Below are positions 21,561 through 22,854 of a stretch of DNA of 22,854 nucleotides, piece by piece. Numbering within the stretch: the stretch's first letter is position 1; every line of letters starts with the position of its first letter. The DNA comes from Oscillospiraceae bacterium (lineage in GTDB: Bacteria > Bacillota > Clostridia > Oscillospirales > Oscillospiraceae), in contig CACXHI010000019.1 of the NCBI GenBank assembly GCA_902767395.1, positions 1 to 22,854 of the forward strand. The letters are read 5' to 3'. The notes under the pieces were generated by a model. It worked only from the letters and a program-made list of their open reading frames with translations. It made no database searches and was not told where the DNA came from. Position numbers and translations under genes: made by a program.

Positions 21561-22573
21561 ACATTCTTGCAATCGAATCCTCCTGCGACGAAACTGCCGT
21601 TGCAGTGGTACGCGACGGGCGTACTGTCCTGTCAGACTGCATTTCCTCACAGGTGGACATTCACAAAATCTACGGCGGCGTTGTGCCGGAAATCGCCTCG
21701 CGGAAGCACGTCGAGGCCATCTATCCCTTGGCGGATCAGGCACTTGCTGACGCAGGCGTGCCCCGTGCAAATCTCGACGCGGTGGCTGTGACCTATGCGC
21801 CGGGATTGATCGGCGCGGTGCTTGTGGGGGTCAACTTTGCCAAGGCCGCAGCCTTTGCCCTCGGCAAACCGCTGATTCCCGTCCATCACATCCGGGGCCA
21901 CATTGCTGCAAACTATCTGACCCATCCCGATCTGGAGCCGCCCTTCCTTTGTCTGGTCGTTTCCGGCGGACACACGATGCTGGTGGACGTGGAGGACTAC
22001 ACAAAAATGACCATTCTCGGCGGAACGCGGGACGACGCGGCGGGCGAGTGCTTTGACAAAATTGCAAGAGTACTGGGAATGCCCTACCCCGGCGGCGCGG
22101 CGCTGGACCGTATGAGTCAGGGCGGCGACGAGACGAAGTACGCCCTGCCCCGCGCGAAGGTAGACGGCAATCCGCTGGATTTGTCCTTCTCCGGCCTCAA
22201 GACCGCCGCGATCAACCTGATCCATAATGCCAATCAGAAAGGCGAGGCCATTGACGTTCCCGCCCTCTGCGCCGCCGTTTCCGGTGCGGTCAGCAACGCC
22301 CTCGTCAGCCGCACAGAGCTGGCCTTGCAGCAAACCGGACGCAAAACCCTTGCGGTGGCGGGCGGCGTAGCCGCCAACTCCCGCATCCGGTCTGACGTGA
22401 CCCGTCTGGCCGAACGGCTCGGGGTGCGCCTCTGTCTGCCGGAGCTGCGCTACTGCGGCGACAACGCCGCCATGATCGGCGCACAGGGGTACTACGAGTA
22501 TTTGGCAGGAAACACCGCCGATATGACGCTCAACGCCTATGCAACGAAGTCGCTGGTGGGAGAAACCATCTGA
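21557..22573 (+). CDS. tsaD: tRNA N6-adenosine threonylcarbamoyltransferase
   Basis: The 338-residue enzyme of the ASKHA fold transfers threonylcarbamoyl from its adenylate to A37 of ANN-decoding tRNAs, together with TsaB and TsaE. Visible signatures are the start ILAIESSCDET (3-13), GVVPEIASRKH (41-51), the metal-binding His111 and His115 in HHIRGHIAAN, VVSGGHT near 138, the AVAGGVAANS loop near 270-279, and YCGDNAAM near 299-306 with the third metal ligand Asp. The length is normal. The ATG at 21557 overlaps the rimI stop (ATGA) and has a ribosome site, AAAGGTGATC, that overlaps the end of rimI. tsaB and tsaE are not in the window. Confidence 0.96.
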   Translation: MNILAIESSCDETAVAVVRDGRTVLSDCISSQVDIHKIYGGVVPEIASRKHVEAIYPLADQALADAGVPRANLDAVAVTYAPGLIGAVLVGVNFAKAAAFALGKPLIPVHHIRGHIAANYLTHPDLEPPFLCLVVSGGHTMLVDVEDYTKMTILGGTRDDAAGECFDKIARVLGMPYPGGAALDRMSQGGDETKYALPRAKVDGNPLDLSFSGLKTAAINLIHNANQKGEAIDVPALCAAVSGAVSNALVSRTELALQQTGRKTLAVAGGVAANSRIRSDVTRLAERLGVRLCLPELRYCGDNAAMIGAQGYYEYLAGNTADMTLNAYATKSLVGETI

Positions 22574-22614
22574 TTCTGCCCTCTGTGCCGTTTGATTGAC
22601 GCTTTTTCCAAAAA

Positions 22615-22667
22615 AAGTGAAAAAAACCGGGAGAAATTCGGAAACATCCGAAAATCCCCCGGTTTTT
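22615..22667. terminator. bidirectional-looking terminator after tsaD
   Basis: A 10-bp stem AAAAACCGGG (22622-22631) pairs with CCCGGTTTTT (22658-22667). An interior stem TTCGGA/TCCGAA encloses an AACA loop. On the plus strand the T-run lies in the stem. On the minus strand the hairpin is followed by a longer T-rich stretch, so it could also end a gene entering from the right. Confidence 0.8.
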
Positions 22668-22854
22668 CGACCGGATTCGATGGATTATGTTAACACATCG
22701 TGTTATGATATGGGCGTTCACCGGGAAAGCTGCCGAATGCAGCCCCCCTTCAACCGGCGTTTCGCATCCGCCCTTTTGTCCCATCCTCCCCGGTCGCGGA
22801 GGGCAGCGGACGAAGGCGGAGCACCACGGCAGTCCGATCATCCGCCGCGTCCGA
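22668..22854. other. intergenic end of window with an operator-like inverted repeat
   Basis: No gene is supported in these 187 bases. TAACAC (22691-22696) and GTGTTA (22700-22705) form a 6-bp inverted repeat with a three-base gap. TATGAT at 22704-22709 could be a plus-strand -10 box, but the -35 position (TGGATT) is poor. A GCTGC/GCAGC hairpin lies near 22730-22744. The GC-rich remainder matches no riboswitch, T-box or stable RNA that I know. An open minus-strand frame through here crosses the terminator and is not coding-like. Confidence 0.4.

Noticed and set aside
20067..21770. 567-residue minus-strand open frame opposite polA, rimI and tsaD
   Set aside because: It is a shadow frame. Its FFASLRMT stretch is the known spurious translation of the interspersed repeat.
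22530..22841. 103-residue minus-strand frame at the right end
   Set aside because: It reads straight through the terminator hairpin and the tsaD 3' end, and its composition is unlike a protein.

Overview
The window looks like chromosomal DNA of a GC-rich anaerobic Firmicute, most likely class Clostridia and family Oscillospiraceae/Ruminococcaceae. This is inferred from gene content, not from a marker gene: an [FeFe]-hydrogenase operon with NuoE/NuoF-like subunits, a DUF1540 peptide, a TelA protein, an LCP-family wall enzyme, and strong AGGAGG ribosome sites. No phage, IS element, CRISPR array, tRNA or rRNA is visible.

Positions 1-5445 (minus strand) hold a compact hydrogenase operon, read right to left from a TTTACA-17-TACAAT promoter. 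The order is NuoE-like subunit, degenerate DRTGG protein, SpoIIAB/RsbW-like GHKL ATPase, [FeFe]-hydrogenase-like iron-sulfur protein, second DRTGG protein, PHP-domain protein, second GHKL ATPase, [2Fe-2S] ferredoxin, and a NuoF-like subunit cut by the window edge. The outer genes resemble the NADH-linked arm of an electron-bifurcating hydrogenase (HydB/HydC). The six inner genes look like a redox or hydrogen sensing and signalling module. In the hydrogenase-like protein the usual proton-relay cysteine is alanine, as reported for sensory [FeFe] hydrogenases. This is the most interesting part of the window.

Positions 5477-8684 (plus) hold a NudC-type NADH pyrophosphatase with its own extended -10 promoter. 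A second promoter drives a DUF1015 gene and ispE, which overlap and end at a strong terminator. Positions 8685-12394 (minus) hold an RluA/RluD-type pseudouridine synthase, a small cysteine-rich DUF1540 protein, an unknown three-helix membrane protein and a TelA-family protein. The two groups converge over an intergenic stretch with TGTGGAAAA-type motifs.

Positions 12406-22573 (plus) are one long co-directional run starting at a promoter divergent from telA: rpe, a second RluA-family synthase, an LCP-family gene, a prolyl-tRNA editing (YbaK-like) protein, gluQ, gltX, polA, rimI and tsaD. Most junctions are overlaps or gaps under 80 bases, so translation-quality, tRNA-modification and DNA-repair genes are probably partly co-transcribed. 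A short interspersed repeat occurs twice, once in frame inside the interdomain linker of polA and once between polA and rimI. A bidirectional-looking terminator closes the run, and the last ~190 bases contain no recognisable gene.
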